Under the pieces are notes generated by a model, which saw nothing but the letters and a program-made list of their open reading frames with translations, searched no databases and was not told the DNA's origin. Positions 42,418 through 50,540 of a stretch of DNA of 64,000 bases are shown piece after piece (positions within the stretch are counted from its first letter, which is position 1; every line of letters begins with the position of its first letter). The position numbers and the translations under genes were made by a program. Source of the DNA: CADEED01 sp041395625 (GTDB lineage: Bacteria > Pseudomonadota > Gammaproteobacteria > Steroidobacterales > Steroidobacteraceae); the NCBI GenBank assembly GCA_041395625.1, contig JAWLAE010000007.1, positions 11,924 to 75,923 of the forward strand. Reading direction: 5' to 3'.

Positions 42418-43353
42418 ATGATACGATTAGTACCACCCTTTGGTGCAAAAAAATTGACTGAGTTCTGGGTGCCGGCGCAACTGGCTGTCTTTGCCAAGGT
42501 GGTTGAGCTGAACGGCTTTTCGGCCGCCGCCCGTGCCTACGGCGTGCCAAAAGTGGCAGTCAGTCGAGCCATTGCCGAGCTCGAAGCGCGCCTCGGCGCC
42601 AAGCTCTTGCAGCGTACTACTCGGCGTATATTCCTGACGGCTGCCGGCGAGGCCGTACTGCCGCACGCGCGCGCGATCGGTGAACAAGCCGAACAGGTTC
42701 GCAGCCTCGGCGCCGGTTTTTCCACGACGCGCGTCGGGCCGCTGCGGGTCGCGGCGGATCCGGCCTTTGGCCGCATCCTGCTAGGTCCCCTGGTGCCGCG
42801 CTTTCTCGACAGCTTCCCGGATCGCGCGCTCGATGTCGTGCTCGACCCGTCATCCGAGGCCGAGTGGGACGTGGCGATCCGGGCCGGCAAGCCGGACGAT
42901 CCGCGGCTGGGGTCGCGGCTGTTGGGTGCACCGCCGTCGGTGCTGTGTGCGACGCCGGCCTACCTGAACAAACATCCTGCGCCGGAGCGTCCCGAGGGGC
43001 TGCGGGATCATGCACTGCTGACGCCTGCGCCGGATGGCCCCGAGTATCGCTTCCAGATGACCAAAGCCTCGGCGCGCGCCGAGGTGCGGGTCACACCCAA
43101 GCTGGCAGTCGATGATCCGGCTGTCCTGCACAGTGCGACGGTGGCCAATCTCGGCATCGGCCTGCTGCCGGAGTTCCTCTGCCGTCAGGGTATCGCAACG
43201 GGCAAGCTCAAGTTGGTGCTGCCGGAGTGGGGCGTACCGGCCGCCTCGGCGCTCTATGCGATCTTCCCGGCGGGCCTTGAAAACGATCCGCGTGTGCGCG
43301 ATTTTGTGGAATTCGCAGCCGCAAACATCGTTCCGGCGCTGGCACGCGCTTAG
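42418..43353 (+). CDS. LysR family transcriptional regulator
   Basis: A regulator of about 311 residues with the standard N-terminal winged helix (AVFAKVVELNGFSAAARAYG / VPKVAVSRAIAELEARLGAKL) and a two-lobed effector domain (GPLRVAADPAFGRILL onward). ATG 42418 is used; GTG 42382 upstream and TTG 42454 downstream are possible, and the last would leave more room for a shared promoter. Divergence from the DUF1993/AKR pair suggests that it controls those genes. Confidence 0.88.
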   Translation: MIRLVPPFGAKKLTEFWVPAQLAVFAKVVELNGFSAAARAYGVPKVAVSRAIAELEARLGAKLLQRTTRRIFLTAAGEAVLPHARAIGEQAEQVRSLGAGFSTTRVGPLRVAADPAFGRILLGPLVPRFLDSFPDRALDVVLDPSSEAEWDVAIRAGKPDDPRLGSRLLGAPPSVLCATPAYLNKHPAPERPEGLRDHALLTPAPDGPEYRFQMTKASARAEVRVTPKLAVDDPAVLHSATVANLGIGLLPEFLCRQGIATGKLKLVLPEWGVPAASALYAIFPAGLENDPRVRDFVEFAAANIVPALARA

Positions 43354-43416
43354 AATGACTCGGCGCGGACCGCGCGAGCGGTGCCGTGCCTGTAGTCTAA
43401 CAACAGCGAGAGTGAT

Positions 43417-45234
43417 ATGTATCGCGCACCCGTCAAGGACATCCGATTCGTACTCGATGAGCTCATCGACACTGGGCACATACGCGAGTGTCCGGCCTTC
43501 AGTGATTACTCGGCCGAGACTACCGAGGCTATCCTCACCGAGGCCGCGCGCTTCGCCGAAACCGTGCTCGAGCCGCTCTGCAAGAGTGGCGACACCGAGG
43601 GTGCCAAATGGACTCCTGAGGGGGTGATTACGCCCAAGGGCTTCAAGGAAGCCTATCAGCAGTACGCCGAGAACGGCTGGGCCGGCTTGCGTGCCGTCAC
43701 GGAATTCGGCGGCCAGCATGTGCCTATCGTGCTCGGCACGGCCGTCGAGGAGATGTGGGCGGGTGCGAATCTTGCCTTCAAGCTCTGTCCGATGCTGACG
43801 CAAGGCGCAATCGAAGCGCTCGAGCAGTATGGGACGCCGGAACAGCAACAGACGTTCCTGCCCAAGATGGTCGCGGGCGAGTGGACCGGTACCATGAACC
43901 TGACCGAGCCGCAGGCAGGCTCGGATCTGGCGCAGATCCGCACGCGTGCGGTGCCGGACGGCAAACACTACCGACTATTCGGCCAGAAAATCTTCATCAC
44001 CTACGGCGAGCATGATTTCACGCCGAACATCATCCACATGGTGCTGGCGCGGATCGACGGTGCGCCGCCCGGTGTAAAGGGCATCTCGCTGTTCATCGTG
44101 CCCAAGTTCCTCGTCAAGGCCGATGGTTCGCTGGGGGAGCGCAACGATCTCAAGTGCGCGTCGATCGAACACAAGCTTGGCATCCACGCCAGCCCCACCT
44201 GCGTGATGATGTATGGCGAAAAGCAGGGTGCGCTGGGCTATCTCGTGGGAGAACCCAACCGGGGCCTGGAATACATGTTCGTGATGATGAACGCCGCGCG
44301 GCTATCGGTCGGACTCGAAGGCTACGCGCTGGCGGAGCGAGCCTTGCAGCAGGCGTCGGACTGGGCGCGCACCCGCGTGCAGGGCAAGCCGCCTGCGACC
44401 GCGGCGCGCGTCGGCCGCAGCGCCTCGATGGGCACCGGCACGTCCCCGGCACCGATCATCGGCCATCCGGACGTGAAGCGCATGTTGCTGACGATGAAGT
44501 CCTATACCGAGGCGATGCGCGCGACGGCGTTGTATGCGGCTTACCAACTCGACCTCGGTGCCCAACACGCCGACGAAGCGCGGCGCATGGCGGCACAGGC
44601 CCGTGGCGATCTGCTGATTCCCATCGTCAAGGGATTCAGCACCGAGATGGGTATCGAGATCGCGTCGATCGGCATCCAGGTCCACGGTGGCATGGGCTAT
44701 ATCGAGGAAACGGGTGCGGCGCAGACCTTGCGGGACGTGCGGATCACCACCATTTACGAAGGGACGACCGCCATCCAGTCGAATGATCTGATCGGTCGCA
44801 AGGTGGGCCGCGACCGGGGCGGGGCGATGTTCGCGTTGCTCGATGAGATGAAGAAGGAACTGGACTCTGCCAAGCCCGGCGAGCCAGCGGCGGCGACTGC
44901 CAAGGCCGCGGCGCTGGAAGGCGCGGCGCACCTGCGTGCATCCACCGAGTCCTTGCTGCAAGCGCTGGCGACCTCGCCCGATCGAGCCATGGCGGTGTCG
45001 GTGCCCTATCTCAAGCTGTGCGGCACGGTGATCGGCGGGTGGTTGTTAGCCAAGTCGGCGGCCGTGGCAGCGGACAAGCTCGCAGCCAAGAGCGCCGACA
45101 GCAGCTTCTACAGTGCCAAGCTGCGTACGGCGCACTTCTATGCCGAACAAGTGTTGCCGACCGCGGGTGCATTGGCGCGCATCGTGCAGTCTGGCGCGGG
45201 CAGCGTGGTCGAGACGGACGCGGAACACATTTAG
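43417..45234 (+). CDS. Acyl-CoA dehydrogenase (large C-terminally extended type)
   Basis: A 605-residue FAD enzyme. It has the short N-terminal extension of the DmdC/FadE-like group (MYRAPVKDIRFVLDELI), FAD/acyl-CoA region MNLTEPQAGSDLAQIRTRA, IFITYGEHD, the catalytic glutamate in IYEGTTAIQSNDLIGRK and a C-terminal ~130-residue helical domain. Acyl-CoA dehydrogenases of this size oxidise acyl-CoA to enoyl-CoA; chain-length preference is unknown. It lies 15 bp upstream of an aldo/keto reductase gene on the same strand. Confidence 0.93.
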   Translation: MYRAPVKDIRFVLDELIDTGHIRECPAFSDYSAETTEAILTEAARFAETVLEPLCKSGDTEGAKWTPEGVITPKGFKEAYQQYAENGWAGLRAVTEFGGQHVPIVLGTAVEEMWAGANLAFKLCPMLTQGAIEALEQYGTPEQQQTFLPKMVAGEWTGTMNLTEPQAGSDLAQIRTRAVPDGKHYRLFGQKIFITYGEHDFTPNIIHMVLARIDGAPPGVKGISLFIVPKFLVKADGSLGERNDLKCASIEHKLGIHASPTCVMMYGEKQGALGYLVGEPNRGLEYMFVMMNAARLSVGLEGYALAERALQQASDWARTRVQGKPPATAARVGRSASMGTGTSPAPIIGHPDVKRMLLTMKSYTEAMRATALYAAYQLDLGAQHADEARRMAAQARGDLLIPIVKGFSTEMGIEIASIGIQVHGGMGYIEETGAAQTLRDVRITTIYEGTTAIQSNDLIGRKVGRDRGGAMFALLDEMKKELDSAKPGEPAAATAKAAALEGAAHLRASTESLLQALATSPDRAMAVSVPYLKLCGTVIGGWLLAKSAAVAADKLAAKSADSSFYSAKLRTAHFYAEQVLPTAGALARIVQSGAGSVVETDAEHI

Positions 45235-45249
45235 GTAGGCACGAGCATC

Positions 45250-46188
45250 ATGAAACGACGGGAATTCCTGGCGGCTGCGGCGACGATGACAGCGGCAGCG
45301 CACGCGACGATCGCGAGCGCGCATATCGGCGGGCACCTCGATGACGAGGGCAAGGACATGATCACGCGCAAAATACCGTCGAGTGGTGAGGCGTTGCCGG
45401 TGATCGGGCTGGGCACGTCTGGTCCGTTCGAAGTGGGCATGGAGGACTCGGCGCGGGCACCGCTCCGGGAAGTATTACAGGCATTTTTCGCGTCTGGTGC
45501 GACGGTCATCGACACGTCACCGATGTACTCCACTGCCGAGGCGGTGCTGGGGGATCTGCTGACGCCGGCGCAGCAGGAGCGGGCCTTCATCGCAACCAAA
45601 GTCTGGACGCCCAAGTCGTCCGGCAATGCGGCGACACTGGGCGTCGAGCAGATGACGAACTCCATGCGACTGCTGCGTCGCGAACGCGTGGAACTGATGC
45701 AGGTCCACAACCTCGTCGATCTCGATGCGCATCTCGCCACGCTGCGGCGCTGGCAGGACGCAGGCAAGATCAAATACATTGGCATCACGCATTTCACCGT
45801 TGCGTCCTATCCGCAGCTGATCGATATCATCCAGCGGGAGCGACTCGATTTCGTCCAGTTCAACTATTCGGCGGTGACGCGAGAGGCCGAGCAGCGGCTG
45901 CTGCCGCTGTGCGCCGACAAAGGCGTGGCCGTGCTGGTCAACCGGGCCTTCGAGGACGGCAAGCTGTTCGAGCGGGTGCGCGGCAAGCCCGTGCCGGACT
46001 GGGCCGAGGAATTCGATGCGACCACTTGGGCGCAAGTGTTCCTGAAATACGTGCTCGCGAATCCCGCGGTCACCTGCGTCATTCCAGCGACCGGCAAGCT
46101 ACGCAACATGCGCGATAATTTAGCTGCGGGCCTGGGGGAGTTGCCCGACGCGGCGCAGCGCGCGCGGATCGTCGCTGCTCTGGCCTGA
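45250..46188 (+). CDS. Tat-exported aldo/keto reductase-like protein
   Basis: A 312-residue protein beginning MKRREFLAAAATMTAAAHA, a twin-arginine signal of the RRxFL type, then an AKR barrel: VIGLGTSGPFEVG, VIDTSPMYSTAEAVLG (Asp, Tyr), FIATKVW (Lys), QVHNLVD (His). The NADPH-binding end is less clear. Tat export suggests that it folds with cofactor in the cytoplasm and works in the periplasm, an unusual place for this fold. Gap of 15 bp from the acyl-CoA dehydrogenase suggests an operon. Confidence 0.88.
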   Translation: MKRREFLAAAATMTAAAHATIASAHIGGHLDDEGKDMITRKIPSSGEALPVIGLGTSGPFEVGMEDSARAPLREVLQAFFASGATVIDTSPMYSTAEAVLGDLLTPAQQERAFIATKVWTPKSSGNAATLGVEQMTNSMRLLRRERVELMQVHNLVDLDAHLATLRRWQDAGKIKYIGITHFTVASYPQLIDIIQRERLDFVQFNYSAVTREAEQRLLPLCADKGVAVLVNRAFEDGKLFERVRGKPVPDWAEEFDATTWAQVFLKYVLANPAVTCVIPATGKLRNMRDNLAAGLGELPDAAQRARIVAALA

Positions 46189-46226
46189 CGCCGGACTGCT
46201 GCGTTAACGAACGAGACTAACGACGA

Positions 46227-46628
46227 TCAACCAGCGGCCAGCTTTGGCGGTTGCCAGTTGGCACTACTCGATTCGGGCTCGTCCGAGCGTGTATCCGCCG
46301 CGGCGAGTGGCGCCGCAGGCGTGGCGGTATTTCTGCGCAGTACCGGTATCGGTTCGTCGCCTATCAGGCTCTGACGATTGTTCTCGAGCCAGCGCTCGAT
46401 GTGACGACAGAATCTGGCGATCTCTTTCGTGCGGCGTTCTGTCACGCCGGCGTCACCGATCAGCTCATGTTCCTTGTCGCCGACTCGCCACCACCACTGG
46501 ATGTGTTCGAGGCGCTCGCCGTCGCGGTACGGCAGGGTGATCGAGAAGCGGCGACTGTCACCGCGTCGCTCCAATTCCGCGAACGCGAAATAGTGTTGGA
46601 GTGGCCGCGGCAGTTCAATCACGCTCAT
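46227..46628 (-). CDS. Hypothetical protein, 133 aa
   Basis: A soluble acidic/basic mixed protein I do not recognise. It has an aromatic-rich motif LEHIQWWWRVGDKEH at about 40-54 and a helical segment RTKEIARFCRHIERWLENNRQ, then a Pro/Ala-rich tail. It converges with the AKR gene and is divergent from the MATE gene. Composition and frame use look coding. Confidence 0.6.
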   Translation of the reverse strand: MSVIELPRPLQHYFAFAELERRGDSRRFSITLPYRDGERLEHIQWWWRVGDKEHELIGDAGVTERRTKEIARFCRHIERWLENNRQSLIGDEPIPVLRRNTATPAAPLAAADTRSDEPESSSANWQPPKLAAG

Positions 46629-46807
46629 GCGTGGCTATGATAGCCTGTCGCGTGTGAGTTGACTTCGGGTTCTCTCAGCAGCGAGTCGACAAGAAAGTTC
46701 GTGGCCACAGCGTGGCGGCGGTGTGCGCTGAGGTAGACGGCTGCGGCGCTCACGTATACTCCTCGGCCAGTCCTCGGGTCCCGGGCTACTGCTTTTCCAA
46801 GGTTTTC

Positions 46808-48193
46808 ATGCGACGCTCCCCCTCGCTCACCGAAGGCTCGGTGAGTCGCACACTCATCGTTTTTGCTCTGCCAATCATGGCGGGCAATATCCTGCAATCG
46901 CTCAATGGCTCGGTCAACGCCATCTGGGTGGGGCGCTTTCTCGGTGAAGCAGCGTTGACTGCCACCGCCAATGCCAACACCATCCTGTTTCTGCTGTTAG
47001 GCGGGGTGTTTGGCGTGTCGATGGCGGCCACCATACTCGTCGGTCAGTACATTGGCGCCAGCCGTCAGCAGGAGGCAAAGCACGTGGTGGGGTCCAGCGC
47101 GACTTTTTTCGCGGGGATCTCGCTCATTATTGCCGTGGTCGGCAGCCTCACCAGTGAGCCACTGCTGCGCGCGATGAGCACGCCCGCGGACGCTTTGCCG
47201 CTGGCGGTCGATTACATGCGGGTCATATTCTACGCGGTACCGCCGCTCTATCTGTTCGCCTTTCTGATGTCCGTGCTCCGCGGCGCCGGCGATTCGCGCA
47301 CGCCATTCGCGTTCCTGCTGTTGGCAGTGGTGCTCGATATCGTGCTGAATCCGCTGCTGATCTTCGGTTGGGGCCCGATTCCGGCCTTGCACATCGCCGG
47401 CTCGGCATGGGCGACTTTCATCGCCAATGTGGTGAGTCTGATTGCCATGGTGACGTTCCTGTATCGCACCCGCAACCCGCTCTGTCTGCATCGTGACGAG
47501 CTGGCGCAGTTGCGGCCCGATCCAGTGATCATCGGCACCTTGCTGAAAAAGGGCATCCCGATGGGTTTGCAGATGGTCGTGATCTCGCTGAGCGGCGTCA
47601 TGATGATCACACTCGTCAACCGCTTCGGTACCGACACCGCCGCCGCTTACGGCGCAGCTTGGCAGGTGTGGAACTACATCCAGATGCCAGCATTCGCCAT
47701 CGGCATGGCCGTGTCGTCCATGGCTGCGCAGAATGTCGGTGCCGCGCGCTGGGATCGCGTGGCACGAGTCGCCAAAGTCGGCGTTGGTGCCAATATCGTG
47801 ATGACCGGCATACTCGTCGTGCTGATCGAGATCTTCAGCCGTCAGGCGCTCGGGCTGTTTCTGCCGGCAGGCTCACCGGCTGTCGAGATCGCAGCCCGAC
47901 TCAATCTGATCGTCGCCTGGTCGTTCGTATTCTTCGGCGTGTCGTTCGTGCTGTTCGGCGTGGTGCGCGCCACGGGTGCCGTCATGGCGCCTTTGATCAT
48001 TCTCTTCATCGCGCTGATCCTGTTCCGCTATCCCTTTGCGATGGTGATGCTCGACCAGTGGCACGCCGATGCGATCTGGTGGAGCTTCGTGATCGCTGCG
48101 ATGCTGTCAGCTGCCATGGCGATGGGCTACTACCGATATGGCGGTTGGCGGCAGGCGCGGATGGTGCCCGCGAGTCGCGCCGCGACCAGTTAG
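46808..48193 (+). CDS. MATE family multidrug efflux transporter
   Basis: A 461-residue, 12-helix inner-membrane protein of the NorM/DinF type, with two similar six-helix halves (FALPIMAGNILQSLNGSVNAIW in the first; KGIPMGLQMVVISLSGVMMI starting the second). It expels cationic drugs in exchange for Na+ or H+. ATG 46808 is used; upstream in-frame codons do not encode a membrane segment. A TATACT at 46755-46760 may be the -10 of its promoter. The 3' end overlaps the photolyase gene by 4 bp. Confidence 0.92.
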   Translation: MRRSPSLTEGSVSRTLIVFALPIMAGNILQSLNGSVNAIWVGRFLGEAALTATANANTILFLLLGGVFGVSMAATILVGQYIGASRQQEAKHVVGSSATFFAGISLIIAVVGSLTSEPLLRAMSTPADALPLAVDYMRVIFYAVPPLYLFAFLMSVLRGAGDSRTPFAFLLLAVVLDIVLNPLLIFGWGPIPALHIAGSAWATFIANVVSLIAMVTFLYRTRNPLCLHRDELAQLRPDPVIIGTLLKKGIPMGLQMVVISLSGVMMITLVNRFGTDTAAAYGAAWQVWNYIQMPAFAIGMAVSSMAAQNVGAARWDRVARVAKVGVGANIVMTGILVVLIEIFSRQALGLFLPAGSPAVEIAARLNLIVAWSFVFFGVSFVLFGVVRATGAVMAPLIILFIALILFRYPFAMVMLDQWHADAIWWSFVIAAMLSAAMAMGYYRYGGWRQARMVPASRAATS

Positions 48194-49635
48194 TCGGCGG
48201 TGCCGCGCATCGTCTGATAGGCGTTGAGGGCACGGTCGCGGGTTTCCTTGAGATCGACGATCGGCGCCGGGTAATCGTGGTCGAGGCGCACGCCTGCCGC
48301 ACTGAGTACGTCTGCAGGTGCCGTCCAGGGCGCGTGAATGTACTTCTCCGGCAGCTTGGCGAGCTCCGGTACCCAGGTGCGCACGTAGGCACCCTCCGGA
48401 TCGAACTTCTCACCCTGGCTGACAGGATTGAAGATACGGAAGTACGGGGCGGCATCGGCGCCGCTGCCGGCGCACCATTGCCAGCCCGCCGTGTTGCTGG
48501 CGAGATCCGCGTCGACGAGCGTATCCCAGAACCAGCGCGCACCGTCCTGCCAGGGGACTAACAGGTTCTTCACGAGAAACGAAGCGACGATCATGCGCAC
48601 CCGATTGTGCATCCAGCCGGTCGCCCACAGTTCACGCATGCCGGCGTCCACCATCGGGATGCCGGTGCGGCCACGTTGCCAGGCGGTAAGTTGCGCGTCC
48701 TCCGCTGCCCACGGGAAGTCCTTGAATTCCGTGCGCAGTGGTTCGCTCGGCGTGTGCGGGAAATGCCACAGCAAATGATAGGCGAACTCCCGCCAGTAGA
48801 CTTCCGTCAGAAACTGATTGGTGCGCCACTCGGCAGCCGGTATCCGCTCCTGCTCGGCCCGCTTGCGGACGGCGTGCCAGATCTGCCGAGGTGATACTTC
48901 GCCGAAATGCAGGTGAGGGGACAGCTGCGACGTGCCGTCGATCGCCGGCAGATTGCGGTTCTCCGCGTAGCTCCAGACGGTCGATTGCACGAACTGCCGC
49001 AAACTCGTGGCAGCACCGCGTTCGCCAGGTTGCCACTGCCTGGCCATCGCTTCGTACCAGCGCATCCTCGGCAGCAGTTCGAGCGCCGCCAGCGGCAAGG
49101 TCGCAGGCCAGTTCGCCGGACCTGTTAGCTGTTTGGGTACGGCGAGCGGGGCAATGGGGTCATCGCGTTTCAGGCAGTGTCGCCAATACGGCGTGAACAC
49201 CTGAAATGGTTTGCCGGCTTGGTTGCGGATTTCCCAGGGCTCGTTGAGCAGGCTGCCATTGCTGCTGCAGCCCTCAATACCATACGACTCGAGGGACGCC
49301 TTGATCGCTCGGTCGCGCTCGATCACGGCCGGCTCGTAGCGGCGATTCCAGTAGATGGCGCTCACATCTGCCGTGGTACTCAGCTCCCTTAGCACTCGGT
49401 CGCTCACGCCGCGACGTAGCACCAGTCGCGAGCCCCGCTGGTGCAAGGCTGCGTCCAGCGCCGCTAACGATTCATGCAGCCACCAGCGCTGAGCTGCGCC
49501 CATGGGCCAGTCACCGTCCCCCAAGTCGTCGAGACAATACAGCGGGATGATCGGCTGGCCAGTGGCGACTGCCGCGGCGAGCGCCGGATTGTCGGCCAGC
49601 CGCAGATCCTGCCGAAACCACATGACTACCGCCAA
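48190..49635 (-). CDS. phrB: Deoxyribodipyrimidine photo-lyase
   Basis: A class I CPD photolyase of 481 residues, repairing UV-induced pyrimidine dimers with light energy and FAD. The antenna-binding N-domain (MWFRQDLRLADNPAL) and C-terminal FAD domain (LSPHLHFGEVSPRQIW, FLTEVYWREFAYHLLWHFP, WATGWMHNRVRMI, FDPEGAYVRTWVPEL) are complete. TTG 49635 is chosen as the start because AGGAG lies seven bases upstream; GTG 49662 lacks such a site. Confidence 0.95.
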   Translation of the reverse strand: MAVVMWFRQDLRLADNPALAAAVATGQPIIPLYCLDDLGDGDWPMGAAQRWWLHESLAALDAALHQRGSRLVLRRGVSDRVLRELSTTADVSAIYWNRRYEPAVIERDRAIKASLESYGIEGCSSNGSLLNEPWEIRNQAGKPFQVFTPYWRHCLKRDDPIAPLAVPKQLTGPANWPATLPLAALELLPRMRWYEAMARQWQPGERGAATSLRQFVQSTVWSYAENRNLPAIDGTSQLSPHLHFGEVSPRQIWHAVRKRAEQERIPAAEWRTNQFLTEVYWREFAYHLLWHFPHTPSEPLRTEFKDFPWAAEDAQLTAWQRGRTGIPMVDAGMRELWATGWMHNRVRMIVASFLVKNLLVPWQDGARWFWDTLVDADLASNTAGWQWCAGSGADAAPYFRIFNPVSQGEKFDPEGAYVRTWVPELAKLPEKYIHAPWTAPADVLSAAGVRLDHDYPAPIVDLKETRDRALNAYQTMRGTAD

Positions 49636-49679
49636 CGGGATGCTCCTCAACTGCGCGAACACTGCCTATACTAAAGCGC

Positions 49680-50540
49680 ATGAGAACCAAAACCGTCGTC
49701 AATCGACCCTATCGTCTGTCAGTGTTGGCGCTGCGCGCAGCATTGCCGGCGCTGCTGGGTATGTGCGCAGCGCTGGCGCCTGCAGCGCATGCGCGAGGAT
49801 TCGACGCGCAGTCGTTCGCCACCTTCGTCGATATGCGCGTCGGTACTGGACAGCCGATCTACTGGTATTGCACCGGAACCGTGTACGAGTATCCCAGCGG
49901 CAAGCCCCTGATGCGCATGGAAGGTATCGATACGGCGCGGCGCTGGCGCGACCCGGCCGCGCCGCAGATCGTGCAGCAATTGTCGCGCAAGACGTTCTTC
50001 TACCGCGATCTGCTGACGGACGCAGTGCTCACCAGCATCAACGGTGCGCCGCTCGCGCCGATCGAATATCCCTACCAGTACATCACCTATGAACTGCGTG
50101 ACGGCGCGGTCCAGACTTTCGTCGAGCAGGGACGCGCGCCACGCCTGCAACGGATAGGCCCCGGCAACGACATGCAGGTGCGCATGGTGCGGGGCGACTA
50201 CATTTTTACGGCGCCGCTATTCCTCGATTTCCCGGCCGGCAACGACGCCCGCTATCAGGCATTCGAGAACTACGATTTCATCGTGTCGGGCAAGCCGGAT
50301 GTCGATCCGGCCACGCACCGGCTGAGCTGGTTGCGCTATGGGGACATTCCGGGTGTCGGGAAGACCGTCATGCATCTGGTAGCGTGGCGCATCGATCGGT
50401 ACGCGGATCTGCCTAGCCCGATGCGCGACTATCTCGAAACCAAGGCACGCCTGTGGATGCAGCCGCCGGCGGATTTCGCAGAAATTCGGTCGCTACAGCA
50501 GGCGCTCGATCCGCAGCCGGCAGCAGCGACGCCTAACTAG
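49680..50540 (+). CDS. Exported DUF1838-like protein
   Basis: A 286-residue protein with a signal peptide (ALLGMCAALAPAAHA). The motif PIYWYCTGTVYEYPSGKPL followed by RMEGIDTARRW and a beta-rich body (TYELRDGAVQTFVEQG, WLRYGDIPG) resembles DUF1838 proteins, which are exported and of unknown function. It diverges from the photolyase gene with only about 45 bp between starts, and its 3' end overlaps the CHAT fusion gene by 8 bp. Confidence 0.6.
   Translation: MRTKTVVNRPYRLSVLALRAALPALLGMCAALAPAAHARGFDAQSFATFVDMRVGTGQPIYWYCTGTVYEYPSGKPLMRMEGIDTARRWRDPAAPQIVQQLSRKTFFYRDLLTDAVLTSINGAPLAPIEYPYQYITYELRDGAVQTFVEQGRAPRLQRIGPGNDMQVRMVRGDYIFTAPLFLDFPAGNDARYQAFENYDFIVSGKPDVDPATHRLSWLRYGDIPGVGKTVMHLVAWRIDRYADLPSPMRDYLETKARLWMQPPADFAEIRSLQQALDPQPAAATPN

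Noticed and set aside
46629..46807. Riboswitch ahead of the MATE gene
   Set aside because: I looked for guanidine, Mn2+ and other efflux-linked motifs and found no conserved blocks.
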